A stretch of 64,000 bases of DNA from Nocardioides panzhihuensis (GTDB lineage Bacteria; Actinomycetota; Actinomycetes; Propionibacteriales; Nocardioidaceae), in assembly GCF_013408335.1 (NCBI RefSeq), contig NZ_JACBZR010000001.1, positions 1,860,001 through 1,924,000 on the forward strand. The letters run 5' to 3'. Shown here piece by piece: positions 45,284 through 54,867 of this stretch; the stretch's first letter is position 1; every line of letters starts with the position of its first letter. The notes below the pieces were generated by a model. That model searched no databases, had not been told where the DNA came from, and saw only the letters and a program-made list of their open reading frames with translations. A program made the translations under genes and the position numbers.

Positions 45284-45996
45284 TCCTCGGGGTTGTCCGT
45301 CCACGCCGGCGGGACCTGACCGACGCTGACCACGTTCCAGAAGGCCGATCGCCGCGTCAGGATCGTGACCAGGTGGTAGCCGTCCGGGTGGCGGGTGAGC
45401 ACGCCCGCCACCGGATCGCGCTCCGGGTCCAGAGCCAGCGGGATGACGTGAGCCCAGGTCTCGGTGCCGGGATACCAGTAGGCCCCGACCGTCGACGCGT
45501 CCCAGGACCCGAGCGTGGCATTGGCCCTGGCGACTGCGGGCCGTAGCCGGGCCAGGAGCTCCTCGGACTCCATCCCGGCGCGGTCGGCATGGTCGTAGGC
45601 GATGTGCAGACCGCCGACCGAGGTGATCCGTGCGGCGGGGTCGAAGGCCGGCGGCACCCAGCTCTCCAGCGCCGTCCGGCACCGCTGGCAGTCGTCGTCG
45701 CGGCTCCAGTCGGCGAACTCCACGTCGTCGACGGCCAGGTCATCGCCGCGGCTGGTGACGAGGACGAGCCTCAGCCCGTCCGGATCGCGCAGGGGCAACG
45801 GGTTGTGCTCGAGACCGTCGCGGAAGTGGAGCAGTGCAGAGGCCTCGTTGACCCCGATCCGGTGGACGACCGCGCTACGCAGCCCCTGCAGCCGCGCCTT
45901 GGGCGATTCGCGGCGCAGCAGCGCCGGGTCGACCAGATCGGCGAGCCACTCGACCAGCTCTACGGTGAGCAGCCGCTCGGCCTCAGCGGGCAGCAC
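45265..45996 (-). CDS. Hypothetical cytosolic protein
   Basis: This 243-residue protein has no recognised family. Visible features are a leucine-rich start ([24 protein letters not shown]), a CQRC pair in the middle ([16 protein letters not shown]), and conserved-looking aromatic stretches near the end ([37 protein letters not shown]). No signal peptide or membrane helix is present. Its 3' end overlaps the metH 3' end by 19 bases tail to tail. Confidence 0.7.
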
Positions 45997-46074
45997 GGGA
46001 CAGTAGGTCGAGAGCCATGCGGCAAACCGTAACCGTCCGGCTCCCGGGCGCCTGCGTCAAGGCGGGCGCCCGGT

Positions 46075-46080
46075 TAGGCT
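46075..46080 (+). promoter_or_regulatory. -10 box of the PPOX gene
   Basis: TAGGCT, six bases before the GTG at 46087. Confidence 0.55.
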
Positions 46081-46086
46081 CGAGCG

Positions 46087-46488
46087 GTGCGACACGAGGA
46101 GCAGTGGGCCCGGGAGCGGTTCGCCGACGCCAGGGTGGCGCGCCTGGCCACGGTCTCGGCCGACGGTGCGCCGCGGATCGTGCCGATCGTGTTCGCACTG
46201 GCCGATGAGGCGATCATCACGGCGGTCGACCACAAGCCGAAGTCGACCACCCGCCTGCGGCGGCTGCAGGACATCGCGGAGAACCCGGCGGTGTCGCTGC
46301 TGGTCGACGTCTACGACGACGACTGGTCGCAGCTGTGGTGGGCCCGCGCCGACGGTCTTGCGCGGGTGCAGCCGACCTACGACCTCGCCCCGCTGGTCGC
46401 GAAGTACGCCGACTACCGGGAGCACCCACCGAACGGACCGGTGATCGTCATCGAGGTCACCCGATGGTCCGGGTGGTCGGCGACCTGA
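46087..46488 (+). CDS. PPOX-class, probably F420-dependent, oxidoreductase
   Basis: This 133-residue protein has the split beta-barrel flavin/F420-binding fold: RVARLATVSADGAPRIVPIVFAL at the N terminus, ITAVDHKPKSTTRLRRLQDIAENPAVSLLVDVYDDDW in the middle, and a C-terminal VIVIEVTRWSGWSA. The DHKPK and RLQDI pattern fits the actinobacterial F420-binding branch rather than FMN-dependent PdxH. The substrate is unknown. Confidence 0.87.
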   Translation: MRHEEQWARERFADARVARLATVSADGAPRIVPIVFALADEAIITAVDHKPKSTTRLRRLQDIAENPAVSLLVDVYDDDWSQLWWARADGLARVQPTYDLAPLVAKYADYREHPPNGPVIVIEVTRWSGWSAT

Positions 46489-46499
46489 GGTCGCTCAGA

Positions 46500-47447
46500 T
46501 CAGCGTCGCCGGAAGGGCCGCAGGATCTCCCCGCTGGGAGACGGACCGCGCGAGGACATCGGAGGAGCCATCGGGGGAGCCATCGGCGGGCGCATCGGGG
46601 GAGGCATCGGCGCTGCGGCGCCGGCCCAGGGGCTGCGTACGTCCAGGACGGTGGCCCACTGCGAGGCGGTCGGACGGAGCCCTGGAGGACCGGCGGCCTG
46701 GTCCATCAGCCGGGTGAGCGGGCCGACCAGGATGCCGGCCTCGCCCGCGAAGCCCAGGTCCGGCCGGAGGGCGGGGGCGGCGTTGCGGTTCCCGGTCAGG
46801 ACGCGGGCGATCGTGAGAGCCAGCTTGAACCGGTCGCTGTCGGCGGTAGGCGGCCGCCCGGCGTTGCTGGGGTCCTCCCAGCCGCGGGTGTCGGCAGGCG
46901 GCAGGACGCCGTCCTCACCGGCGGGCCGGATCCCGTCGCAGTCGAGCAGCATCACCCGGGGGACCGGCGACACCGACCAGGCGATGTTGCGCGGCGAGAG
47001 GTCGCCGAGGACGAGCCCCTGACGGTGCAGCGCATCCATCACCGCCGCCAGCGCCCGCATCAGCAGCACCCGCTCATAGACTCCCGGCTGCTGGACGTCG
47101 CCCGTGTTCACGAGCAGCCCCAGCTCGGCCAGCGAGGTCGTCGGACCGAACCCGGCCAGGAACGGCTCGGCCACGTGCTGCATCAGGAAGCCCGCGGTAC
47201 GCAGCCCGTCCAGGACCACCGTGTGCGGCCAGGCGGCGAAGTGGTCCACCTGGAGGCCCTCGCTCTCGACCAGCCCGCGGATGCGCACCAGCTCCGCCAG
47301 AGCACGGCCGTCCACGAGGCCCAGCTCACGGGTGCGGTAGAGCTTCACGACCGTCCCGGGATGGTCGGCCAGCTCGATGATGCGGCCCTGTGAGCCCTGG
47401 GCGATATGGCGTCCCAGACTCAGGTCGCTGAGCTGGATCTCGTTCAC
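46500..47447 (-). CDS. Protein kinase-like protein
   Basis: This 315-residue protein has a kinase-like fold. A short glycine-loop-like start (SLGRHIAQGSQGRIIEL) precedes a lysine in GTVVKLYR. The catalytic loop is ALHRQGLVLGDLSPRNIAWS (HxD-like GDLSPRN) and the metal motif is MLLDCDGIRP (DCDG in place of DFG). The C terminus has a repeated proline-methionine tract (PPPMRPPMAPPMAPPM). The substrate is unknown; it resembles lipopolysaccharide-kinase or serine/threonine kinase-like proteins. The GTG at 47447 has GGAGG four bases upstream. Confidence 0.75.
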   Translation of the reverse strand: MNEIQLSDLSLGRHIAQGSQGRIIELADHPGTVVKLYRTRELGLVDGRALAELVRIRGLVESEGLQVDHFAAWPHTVVLDGLRTAGFLMQHVAEPFLAGFGPTTSLAELGLLVNTGDVQQPGVYERVLLMRALAAVMDALHRQGLVLGDLSPRNIAWSVSPVPRVMLLDCDGIRPAGEDGVLPPADTRGWEDPSNAGRPPTADSDRFKLALTIARVLTGNRNAAPALRPDLGFAGEAGILVGPLTRLMDQAAGPPGLRPTASQWATVLDVRSPWAGAAAPMPPPMRPPMAPPMAPPMSSRGPSPSGEILRPFRRR

Positions 47448-47601
47448 TGAACCTCCGGGACCAGTCGTAGGGTAGGCAGATCGTACGTGGCCCGGTGATC
47501 CTGTGCCGAGTCGGCGGCTCAACTGGTGGCACCTTCGTGATGTCAGGATGGTCCCGGGGCAGACTTGAGATACCAGCACCGTAGAGAGAACCGAGGACAG
47601 C

Positions 47602-48099
47602 GTGCCGCTCACCCGGATCGGGAAGCCGACCACCCGGCCCATGGATGGGGTCGAGTACGGCGGCGGGCGATTGGCGTACGCGCCGGGGGAGGCGACCGTG
47701 GCCGACGCCATGGTCCGTCGGCCGAAGCTGCTGACGGCGACGGCGACCAGCAGCGACGTACGCGACCTGTTCCGCGACGACCACGTGCACGCGGCGCTCG
47801 TCGTCGACGGTGAACGGCTGCTGACGGTCATCGAGCCGCACGAGGCCGAGGCCTGCGAGGAGGCAGCCGCGAGCGCCCTGGGCACGCTGCAGGGCCGCAC
47901 GACCTCGTCGGACGCCGACCTGTGGGAGACCTGGGTGCGGATGACCGAGAGCGGCCGCCGCCGTCTGGCCGTGGTCGACGATGGCCGCTGTGTCGGCCTC
48001 CTCTGCCTCAAGCGCAGCGGCCGAGGGTTCTGCTGTGATGCTGGTGTCCGGGCGAGGAACGCCCACCCCTCACCTCAGGAGCTGACATGGGACGAGTGA
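47602..48099 (+). CDS. CBS-domain protein
   Basis: This 165-residue protein has two CBS motifs: [45 protein letters not shown] and a second shorter copy with [22 protein letters not shown] pairs usually bind adenosine nucleotides and act as energy sensors. The last 13 bases overlap the start of fdhD, so it may help control formate dehydrogenase maturation. The C terminus has several cysteines ([14 protein letters not shown]). Confidence 0.78.
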   Translation: MPLTRIGKPTTRPMDGVEYGGGRLAYAPGEATVADAMVRRPKLLTATATSSDVRDLFRDDHVHAALVVDGERLLTVIEPHEAEACEEAAASALGTLQGRTTSSDADLWETWVRMTESGRRRLAVVDDGRCVGLLCLKRSGRGFCCDAGVRARNAHPSPQELTWDE

Positions 48100-48923
48100 C
48101 AGTTGGGCGGCCCGTGCTGCGGGTGCGGGACGGCGTCGTCTCGCGGCGCCCGGACACGCTGGCCGCCGAGGAGCCGATGGAGATCCGGGTCAACGGTCGA
48201 CCCTTGACGGTCACGATGCGCACTCCCGGCGGCGACTTCGACCTGGCCATCGGCTTCCTGGTCAGCGAGGGTGTCGTGCACTCCGCCGAGGACGTCGTGA
48301 GCGTCCGCTACTGCGCCGGCGCGACCGCCGACGGCGGCAACACCTACAACGTGGTCGATGTCGGCCTGGCCGCGCACGTCCCGCCGCCGGACGCCTCGCT
48401 TGAGCGCAGCTTCTACACGACCTCCTCGTGCGGGCTGTGCGGTAAGGCGTCCCTCGAGGCGGTGCGTACCTCCTCGGCATGGTCGGTCGCCGAGGACAGC
48501 CTGCGGGTCACCCCCGAGCTCCTGACGATCCTGCCTGAGCGGTTGCGGGAGGCGCAGCGCGTCTTCGACAGCACCGGCGGTCTGCACGCCGCTGGGCTCT
48601 TCGACGCCGAGGGCAACATGCTCTGCGTACGCGAGGACGTCGGCCGCCACAACGCGGTCGACAAGGTCATCGGGCACGCGCTGCGCGAGGGCCTGGTGCC
48701 GCTGCGCAACAGCATGCTGATGGTCAGCGGCCGGGCCTCGTTCGAGCTCGTCCAGAAGGCCGTGATGGCCGGCATCCCGTTGCTCGCCGCCGTCTCGGCT
48801 CCCTCCTCGCTCGCCGTCGACCTCGCCGACGACAGCGGCCTGACCCTGGTCGGCTTCCTGCGGGGCTCCTCGATGAACATCTACGCCGGCACCGACCGCA
48901 TCGAGGTGGTCCCCGTCGGCTGA
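48087..48923 (+). CDS. fdhD: Formate dehydrogenase accessory sulfurtransferase FdhD
   Basis: FdhD passes sulfur from cysteine desulfurase to the molybdenum cofactor of formate dehydrogenase. The 278-residue protein has [35 protein letters not shown], the CxxC pair in [38 protein letters not shown] and [25 protein letters not shown] lies seven bases before the ATG. No formate dehydrogenase genes are in this window. It overlaps the CBS gene by 13 bases. Confidence 0.95.
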   Translation: MGRVTVGRPVLRVRDGVVSRRPDTLAAEEPMEIRVNGRPLTVTMRTPGGDFDLAIGFLVSEGVVHSAEDVVSVRYCAGATADGGNTYNVVDVGLAAHVPPPDASLERSFYTTSSCGLCGKASLEAVRTSSAWSVAEDSLRVTPELLTILPERLREAQRVFDSTGGLHAAGLFDAEGNMLCVREDVGRHNAVDKVIGHALREGLVPLRNSMLMVSGRASFELVQKAVMAGIPLLAAVSAPSSLAVDLADDSGLTLVGFLRGSSMNIYAGTDRIEVVPVG

Positions 48924-48938
48924 CCGCTCTGCGGGGAC

Positions 48939-48968
48939 GAGGCTGGTCGGAAGTGAGGCTGGTCGGAA
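48939..48968 (+). repeat. Two direct copies of a 14-bp word downstream of fdhD
   Basis: GAGGCTGGTCGGAA occurs at 48939-48952 and 48955-48968 (16-bp period), in the gap between fdhD and the sterol-desaturase-like gene. It may be a simple duplication or a paired operator. Confidence 0.7.
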
Positions 48969-49020
48969 ATGAGTACGTGAGCTCAAGCCGAGCCGGTGTC
49001 CGGTCGGCCAGACTGCTGCC

Positions 49021-50172
49021 ATGCCCGAGACCGATGCCACCAGAACGCAGCCGCGCTTCCTCGCCCTGCTGCGTCACCACCTGCTCGCGCCCGCGAGCTC
49101 CTGCTTCCTGGGTGTCCTCAGCCTGGCCACGGTGCTCTGCTTCCACTTCCCGGAGCTGCTGACCACCCCTGAGTTCCGCGCCGTCTACACCGAGGACTTC
49201 GCGCGTACGCTGCTCCTGGTCGGGCTGGCCGCCGCCTTCTTCGCCGGCACGATCGCGGTGCTGCGCGACCAGCACAAACGGATGGCGTTCATCGGTGTCG
49301 GCACGGCGACCGCCGCGGTGCTGCTCGGCGGCACCGATGTCCCCTTCGACGGCCAGGTGAACGACACGCCGTTCGCGCTCGGTCTCGACTGGTTCGTGCT
49401 CGCGCTCTTCTTCTCCGCGCTGGTCTTCATCCCCCTCGAGCATGCCTTCGCCCGTCGGCCGGTGCCGGTCTTCCGACCCGGCTGGCGCACCGACGCGTGC
49501 TACTTCTTCATGAGCCATGTCCTGGTGCAGTTCATCCTGATCCTGGTCACGACCTCGACGTCGCTGGTCGTCTCGACCGTGAAGGTCCCGGGCGTGCAGG
49601 AATGGATCGGTCGTCTGCCGTTCGTGCTGGCCTTCGCGCTGGCGGTCTTCCTCGCCGATCTCGCCCAGGCGGTGCTGCACCGCTGCTATCACCGGATCAT
49701 GGTGCTGTGGCGCTTCCACGCGGTGCACCACTCCAGCCCCGAGCTCGACTGGCTGGCCGGCTCCCGCGTGCACTTCGTCGAGACCGTGCTGACCCGCAGC
49801 ATCGTGCTGCTCCCGCTGCTCTTCCTCGGCTTCTCGACCTCCGTCGTCAACGCGTACGCCGTGCTGGTCGGCATCCAGGCGGTCGTCGCCCACGCCAACA
49901 TCGGCATCCGGTTCGGCTGGCTCGAGTACCTGATCGTCCTGCCCCGCTACCACCACTGGCACCACGCCCGGCACCTCGACTACTGGGACCGCAACTACGC
50001 CATCCACCTGCCGGTGATCGACATGCTGATGGGCTCCTTCAAGCTGCCCCGCGACGGCAGCTGGCCCGAGGAGTACGGGGTCCTCAAGCGTGAGACCGTC
50101 CCGGTCGGGATCGTCGCCCAGCACGTCGCCCCATTCCGTGGTCAGCGGACCTTCGACGAGTATGTCCGCTGA
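49021..50172 (+). CDS. Sterol desaturase/fatty acid hydroxylase family membrane protein
   Basis: This 383-residue protein has about eight hydrophobic segments, and the histidine clusters of the di-iron membrane hydroxylases are in its second half: LHRCYHR, FHAVHHSS, and YHHWHHARH near the end. The N-terminal half holds four extra helices. The family adds or removes hydrogens on lipids such as sterols, carotenoids or fatty acids; the substrate here is unknown. No ribosome site is visible before the ATG. Confidence 0.85.
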   Translation: MPETDATRTQPRFLALLRHHLLAPASSCFLGVLSLATVLCFHFPELLTTPEFRAVYTEDFARTLLLVGLAAAFFAGTIAVLRDQHKRMAFIGVGTATAAVLLGGTDVPFDGQVNDTPFALGLDWFVLALFFSALVFIPLEHAFARRPVPVFRPGWRTDACYFFMSHVLVQFILILVTTSTSLVVSTVKVPGVQEWIGRLPFVLAFALAVFLADLAQAVLHRCYHRIMVLWRFHAVHHSSPELDWLAGSRVHFVETVLTRSIVLLPLLFLGFSTSVVNAYAVLVGIQAVVAHANIGIRFGWLEYLIVLPRYHHWHHARHLDYWDRNYAIHLPVIDMLMGSFKLPRDGSWPEEYGVLKRETVPVGIVAQHVAPFRGQRTFDEYVR

Positions 50173-50220
50173 CGCCTCCGGAAGGGGTCCGGGTAAAGCC
50201 GCTGTGGCAGGATTCTCGCC

Positions 50221-50862
50221 ATGAAGCCTGCGGCTGTTCTCCTGGACATGGACGGCACTCTGGTCGACACCGAGCCCTACTGGATCGCGACGGAGTATGC
50301 GATCGCGGAGCGCTTCGGGGCGACCTGGTCCGAGGCGCAGGCGATGGAGCTGGTCGGCAACGCGCTGGTCGAGTCGGCGCGGCTGATCAAGGTGGGCATG
50401 GGCCTTCCCCATGAGCCGGAGGAGATCGTCGAGATGCTCCTCGACGGCGTGGTCGAGCGCGTCGAGCGCGAGGTCCCGTGGCGGCCCGGGGCGCGCGAGC
50501 TGCTCAGCGACCTGGTCGAGCAGGGCGTGCCGTGCGCGCTGGTGACGATGTCGTACGCCCGCTTCGTCGGTCCCATCCTCGAGCAGCTGCCCGAGGGCAC
50601 CTTCAAGGTCATCGTCACCGGCGACATGGTGCGCAACGGCAAGCCCCATCCGGAGCCCTACCTCACCGCGGCCGCCGCCCTCGGGGTCGCGGCCGAGGAC
50701 ACCGTCGCGGTGGAGGACTCCAACACCGGCGCCCGCTCCGCCGAGGCCGCCGGCTGCACGGTCCTGGTCATCGAGAACCACGTCCCCGTCGCGCCCGGCG
50801 AGCGCCGGATCTTCCGCGACACGCTCGAGGGAATGACGTACGCCGACCTAGCTGCCCTCTGA
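50221..50862 (+). CDS. HAD-family phosphatase
   Basis: This 213-residue HAD hydrolase resembles the beta-phosphoglucomutase/phosphatase branch. Motif I is AVLLDMDGTLVDTEP (catalytic aspartates), motif II is in PCALVTMSYAR, and motifs III/IV are NGKPHPEPYLTAAAALGV and TVAVEDSNTGARSAEAAGC. A helical cap lies between motifs I and II. The substrate is probably a small sugar phosphate. A CAGGAT box lies seven bases before the ATG (weak leaderless pattern). Confidence 0.9.
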   Translation: MKPAAVLLDMDGTLVDTEPYWIATEYAIAERFGATWSEAQAMELVGNALVESARLIKVGMGLPHEPEEIVEMLLDGVVERVEREVPWRPGARELLSDLVEQGVPCALVTMSYARFVGPILEQLPEGTFKVIVTGDMVRNGKPHPEPYLTAAAALGVAAEDTVAVEDSNTGARSAEAAGCTVLVIENHVPVAPGERRIFRDTLEGMTYADLAAL

Positions 50863-50876
50863 CCCTCGAGGTCATC

Positions 50877-50882
50877 TAGGGT
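50877..50882 (+). promoter_or_regulatory. -10 box of rpe
   Basis: TAGGGT, seven bases before the GTG at 50890; this supports 50890 rather than the in-frame GTG at 50881, which overlaps the box. Confidence 0.58.
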
Positions 50883-50889
50883 GCCTTCC

Positions 50890-51558
50890 GTGGGCCACAT
50901 CCAGATCACTCCGTCCATCCTCAACGCCGACTTCGCCGCCCTCGGGGCCGAGGTGGCCAGGATCCCCAGCGCCGACTGGATCCATGTGGACGTGATGGAC
51001 AACCACTTCGTGCCCAACCTGACCTTCGGGCCGACGATGATCGAGGCGCTGGCGCGATCCACCTCGGTGCCGCTGGACGCTCACCTGATGATCGAGAACG
51101 CCGACCGCGAGGCACCGGCCTACGTCGAGGCCGGCTGCGGCTCGGTGACGTTCCACGTCGAGGCCACCAAGGCGCCGGTTCGGCTGGCTCGGGAGATCCG
51201 GGCGAAGGGCGCCCGCGCGTCGATGGCGCTCAAGCCGGCGACCCCGATCGAGCCCTACGAGGACATGCTGGCCGAGCTCGACATGGTGCTGCTGATGACC
51301 GTCGAGCCGGGCTTCGGCGGGCAGAAGTTCCTCGACCTGGTGCTGCCCAAGATCCGCCGGACCCGGGCGATGATGGACAAGGCCGGCGTCGAGACCTGGC
51401 TGCAGGTCGACGGCGGGGTATCGCTGGAGACGATCGATCGCTGCGCCGAGGCCGGAGCCGACGTCTTCGTGGCCGGCTCCGCCGTCTACTCGGCCGCCGA
51501 CCCGGACGCGATGATCAGCTCGCTGCGCGAGAAGGCCGTCTCAGCCGTCGACGCCTGA
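50890..51558 (+). CDS. rpe: Ribulose-phosphate 3-epimerase
   Basis: Rpe interconverts ribulose 5-phosphate and xylulose 5-phosphate in the pentose phosphate pathway. The 222-residue TIM barrel has [36 protein letters not shown] with metal-binding His and catalytic Asp, [24 protein letters not shown], and [12 protein letters not shown]. Ribulose 5-phosphate is also a riboflavin precursor, and the rib operon follows after an FMN riboswitch, so the neighbourhood makes metabolic sense. Confidence 0.95.
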   Translation: MGHIQITPSILNADFAALGAEVARIPSADWIHVDVMDNHFVPNLTFGPTMIEALARSTSVPLDAHLMIENADREAPAYVEAGCGSVTFHVEATKAPVRLAREIRAKGARASMALKPATPIEPYEDMLAELDMVLLMTVEPGFGGQKFLDLVLPKIRRTRAMMDKAGVETWLQVDGGVSLETIDRCAEAGADVFVAGSAVYSAADPDAMISSLREKAVSAVDA

Positions 51559-51614
51559 TCCGGGGTCGTGCCACGCATGTGGCACACTTGTGGGAGACGA
51601 GCTTGTGCTCGCGT

Positions 51615-51766
51615 GCTCTGGGGTCGGTGAAATTCCGAGCCGGCGGTGACTGAGTCTGACTCAGAAGTCCGCGACCCGATGACAGCCAGTCATCGGTTGA
51701 CCAGGTGCCAGAAGGAAACTTCTCAGTCCTGGACCGACGGTTAAAGTCCGGATGGGAAGACGCACG
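51615..51766 (+). ncRNA. FMN riboswitch (RFN element)
   Basis: The conserved core words are present in order: CTCTGGGGTCGGTGAAATTC, GAGCCGGCGGT, AGTCCGCGACCC, GTTGACCAGGTG, and CTGGACCGACGGTTAAAGTC followed by CGGATGGGAAGA. It lies between rpe and ribD. It should switch off the riboflavin operon when FMN is high. The distance to ribD (about 95 bases) leaves room for an expression platform that hides the ribosome site. Confidence 0.95.
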
Positions 51767-51861
51767 CAGCCCGATTCGTCGCGACCACCCTGATTCCACA
51801 GGGCCCGGCGCGATGTCTCGGCCTGACCCCGGAGTCCGTGAGACGGACCAGAGGGGATCAG

Positions 51862-52947
51862 ATGAAGAGCTTGGACCAGCGTGACCAGGAGTCGGCGGCG
51901 ATGCGTCGCGCCCTGGAGCTGGCCGCTGCGATCGGCGCCCCGGGGCCGGCCACCTATCCGAACCCGCGGGTGGGCTGCGTACTCCTGAGCCCTGACGGGT
52001 CGACGGTCGCCGAGGGGTTCCATCGTGGCCCCGGCACCCCGCACGCCGAGGTCGACGCTCTTGCCAGGGCCGGAGACGCGGCGCGCGGTGCGACCGCTGT
52101 CGTGACGCTCGAGCCGTGCAACCACACCGGCCGCACCGGCCCGTGCGCGCAGGCGCTGATCGACGCCGGCGTCGCCCGCGTCGTCTACGCCCAGTCCGAC
52201 CCCAACCCGGTCGCCGCGGGCGGCGCCGCGACGCTGAAGCAGGCCGGCATCGAGGTCGAGCAGGGCCTCTACGCGCCAGAGTCCCGTGCGCTCAACCTGG
52301 TCTGGACGCGGGCAGCGGAGCTGCAGCGTCCCTACGTCACCTGGAAGTTCGCGACCACGCTCGACGGCCGCAGCGCCGCAGCCGACGGCACCTCGCGCTG
52401 GGTCTCCTCGCGCGCCGCGCGGCTCGACACCCACAGGCTTCGGGCGCTGAGCGACACGATGCTGGTCGGGACGAACACGGTCGCGGTCGACGACCCCGCA
52501 CTGACGGTCCGTGACGCGGGGGACCGGCCGCTCGGCGTACAGCCGCTGCGGGTCGTCATGGGGGAGCGCGACCTTCCCGAGGACCGCCGGATCTTCGACG
52601 ACCAGGCGCCGTCGCTGCATCTGCGCACCCGCGACCCGCGCTCGGCGCTGGCCACGCTGTGGCAGCGCGAGCGCCGCCATGTCTTCCTCGAGGGCGGGCC
52701 GACCCTGGCCGCGGCGTTCCTGGAGGCGGGACTGGTCGACGAGATCGTCGTCTACGTCGCCCCGTTCCTGCTCGGCGCCGGCCGCTCGGCGGTCGCCGAC
52801 CTCGGGATCACCACCATCTCGGACGCCTACCGGCCGCGAGTGCGCTCGGTCGACGTCCTCGCTCCCGCTGCCGAAGGCGAGGAGCCCAACGTGCGCTTCA
52901 TCTTGGAACCGCACAGCTTGTTGGAACCACAGAAAGGGGAGCAGTGA
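51862..52947 (+). CDS. ribD: Bifunctional riboflavin deaminase-reductase RibD
   Basis: RibD carries out the second and third steps of riboflavin synthesis. The 361-residue protein has an N-terminal zinc deaminase domain (YPNPRVGCVLL, TPHAEVDAL, TLEPCNHTGRTGPCAQAL) and a C-terminal NADPH reductase domain (VTWKFATTLDGRSAAADGTSRWVS, HVFLEGGPTLAAAFLEAGLVDEIVVYVAPFLLG). The ATG at 51862 follows AGAGGGGATCAG. Its stop overlaps the ribE start (TGATG). Confidence 0.95.
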   Translation: MKSLDQRDQESAAMRRALELAAAIGAPGPATYPNPRVGCVLLSPDGSTVAEGFHRGPGTPHAEVDALARAGDAARGATAVVTLEPCNHTGRTGPCAQALIDAGVARVVYAQSDPNPVAAGGAATLKQAGIEVEQGLYAPESRALNLVWTRAAELQRPYVTWKFATTLDGRSAAADGTSRWVSSRAARLDTHRLRALSDTMLVGTNTVAVDDPALTVRDAGDRPLGVQPLRVVMGERDLPEDRRIFDDQAPSLHLRTRDPRSALATLWQRERRHVFLEGGPTLAAAFLEAGLVDEIVVYVAPFLLGAGRSAVADLGITTISDAYRPRVRSVDVLAPAAEGEEPNVRFILEPHSLLEPQKGEQ

Positions 52948-53543
52948 TGTTCACCGGGATTGTTGAGGAGCTCGGCACCGTCGCCGGGATCGAGGACCAG
53001 GGCGACGCCGTACGCCTCACCATCACGGCCGAGACGGTGCTGTCGGACGCCGAGCTGGGTGCCTCCATCGCGGTGAACGGCTGCTGCCTGACCGTCGCGA
53101 CGCTCGGAGAGAAGGAGTGGACCGCCGACGTGATGCTGGAGACGCTCAAGCGCACCAGTCTGCACGCGATCGAGGTCGGTGACCAGGTCAACCTCGAGCG
53201 AGCCGTCACCCCGTCCACCCGGCTCGGCGGCCACATCGTCCAGGGCCACGTCGACGGCGTCGGACGCGTCGTCTCCCGCGAGCCCAGCGAGCACTGGGAG
53301 GTCGTCACCATCTCCATCGATCCGGAGCTCGCGCGCTATGTCGTCGAGAAGGGCTCGATCGCGGTGGACGGGATCAGCCTCACGGTCGTGTCCGTGACCG
53401 AGGACGCGTTCACGGTCAGCCTCATCCCCGAGACCCTGGCGCGTACGTCGCTCGGGTTCCGGGCCGTCGGCGACGAGGTCAACCTCGAGACCGACATCAT
53501 CGCCAAGCACGTCGAGAAGCTTCTGGGAGGGGTGCGGTCATGA
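52947..53543 (+). CDS. ribE: Riboflavin synthase, alpha chain
   Basis: This 198-residue protein has two repeated beta-barrel halves starting [12 protein letters not shown] and [15 protein letters not shown]. It joins two lumazine molecules to give riboflavin. Typical motifs are [21 protein letters not shown] and [14 protein letters not shown]. The start overlaps ribD and the stop overlaps ribBA (ATGA), so all are coupled. Confidence 0.95.
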   Translation: MFTGIVEELGTVAGIEDQGDAVRLTITAETVLSDAELGASIAVNGCCLTVATLGEKEWTADVMLETLKRTSLHAIEVGDQVNLERAVTPSTRLGGHIVQGHVDGVGRVVSREPSEHWEVVTISIDPELARYVVEKGSIAVDGISLTVVSVTEDAFTVSLIPETLARTSLGFRAVGDEVNLETDIIAKHVEKLLGGVRS

Positions 53544-54787
53544 CGCAGGAAGAACAGTACGCAGGGGTCCGGCTGGATCCGGTCGAGAACGCGATCGCCG
53601 ACCTGGCGGCCGGGAAGCCGGTCGTGGTCGTCGACGACGAGGACCGGGAGAACGAGGGCGACCTGATCTTCTCCGCCGAGCTGGCCACCCCAGAGGTGAT
53701 GGCCTTCGCGATCCGCTGGTCCTCCGGTGTGATCTGCGTGGCGCTGCCGGGGGAGCGGCTCGACGCTCTCGACCTGCCCCCGATGACTCGTGTCAACGAG
53801 GACCGGAAGCAGACCGCGTATGCCGTCTCGGTGGACGCGCGCGAGGGCGTCTCGACCGGTATCTCCGCGGCCGACCGGGCGCTCACCACACGCCTGCTCG
53901 CCGGGCCGGGCTCGGTGGCCGGTGACCTGACCCGTCCTGGCCACGTCTTCCCGCTGCGCGCGCGTGACGGGGGTGTGTTGGTGCGGGTGGGCCACACCGA
54001 GGCCGCCGTCGACCTGACCCGGCTGGCCGGCCTGGAGCCGGCCGGTGCGCTGGTCGAGCTGGTCAACGACGACGGCACGATGCAGCGCGCGCCGCAGCTG
54101 CGCGAGTTCGCCGACGAGCACGGTCTCGCGATGATCTCGATCGCCGACCTGGTCACCTACCGGCGGCGTACGGAGGTGCTGGTCGAGCGTCGCGCGGTGA
54201 CGCGGCTGCCCACCGAGTTCGGCGAGTTCACGGCGTACGGCTATCTCACCACCGACGACGAGGTCGAGCACGTCGCGCTGGTCCACGGTGACATCGGCGG
54301 GAACGAGCCCGTGCTCGCCCGGGTGCACTCGGAGTGCTTGACCGGGGACGTCTTCGGGTCGAGGCGCTGCGACTGCGGGCCGCAGCTGCGGGAGGCGCTC
54401 GCGCGGATCGCGGACGCCGGGCGCGGCGTGGTGGTCTACCTGCGCGGCCACGAGGGCCGCGGGATCGGGCTGCTCGCCAAGCTGCAGGCCTACCAGCTCC
54501 AGGACGGCGGGCGGGACACCGTCGACGCCAACCTCGACCTCGGGCTGCCCGCCGACGCGCGGCACTACGGCGCCGCGTCGCAGATCCTGCGCGACCTCAA
54601 GGTCGACTCGGTGAAGCTGATGACCAACAACCCTGAGAAAGTGAGTCATCTGGAGGCGTACGGTGTCGAGGTCGCCGAGCGGGTTCCGCTCACTCCGCGG
54701 CCCAACGAGCACAACCTCGCCTACCTGCTGACCAAGCGTGACCGGATGGGCCACGCGCTGCCTGATCTGTCTGAGGAGAACCGATGA
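53540..54787 (+). CDS. ribBA: Bifunctional DHBP synthase / GTP cyclohydrolase II
   Basis: This 415-residue protein makes both riboflavin precursors. The N-terminal DHBP synthase domain has [23 protein letters not shown] and [12 protein letters not shown]. The C-terminal GTP cyclohydrolase II domain has [22 protein letters not shown] with the zinc cysteines and [23 protein letters not shown]. Its stop overlaps the ATG of a 27-codon ORF that leads to ribH. Confidence 0.95.
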   Translation: MTQEEQYAGVRLDPVENAIADLAAGKPVVVVDDEDRENEGDLIFSAELATPEVMAFAIRWSSGVICVALPGERLDALDLPPMTRVNEDRKQTAYAVSVDAREGVSTGISAADRALTTRLLAGPGSVAGDLTRPGHVFPLRARDGGVLVRVGHTEAAVDLTRLAGLEPAGALVELVNDDGTMQRAPQLREFADEHGLAMISIADLVTYRRRTEVLVERRAVTRLPTEFGEFTAYGYLTTDDEVEHVALVHGDIGGNEPVLARVHSECLTGDVFGSRRCDCGPQLREALARIADAGRGVVVYLRGHEGRGIGLLAKLQAYQLQDGGRDTVDANLDLGLPADARHYGAASQILRDLKVDSVKLMTNNPEKVSHLEAYGVEVAERVPLTPRPNEHNLAYLLTKRDRMGHALPDLSEENR

Positions 54788-54867
54788 GCGAGCGCCAGCG
54801 AGCGACAATGGGCTTCACGCCGTCGCGTCCGTATTCTTTGCACTGCCCTACGGAGGTGGCGGCGTGA
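54784..54867 (+). CDS. 27-codon ORF coupling ribBA to ribH
   Basis: This short frame begins with an ATG that overlaps the ribBA stop (ATGA at 54784-54787) and ends with a TGA that overlaps the ribH start (GTGA at 54864-54867). It would encode [20 protein letters not shown] plus seven residues. GGAGGTGG, the ribH ribosome site, lies inside it. The start region (AGCGAGCGCCAGCGAGCG) resembles the common actinobacterial SER-type leader. Whether the peptide matters or only carries ribosomes to ribH is unknown. Confidence 0.5.
   Translation: MSERQRATMGFTPSRPYSLHCPTEVAA

Noticed and set aside
48724-50781. Minus-strand frame of about 685 codons over the desaturase-like and HAD genes
   Set aside because: It runs antisense through three real genes and has a composition typical of shadow frames.
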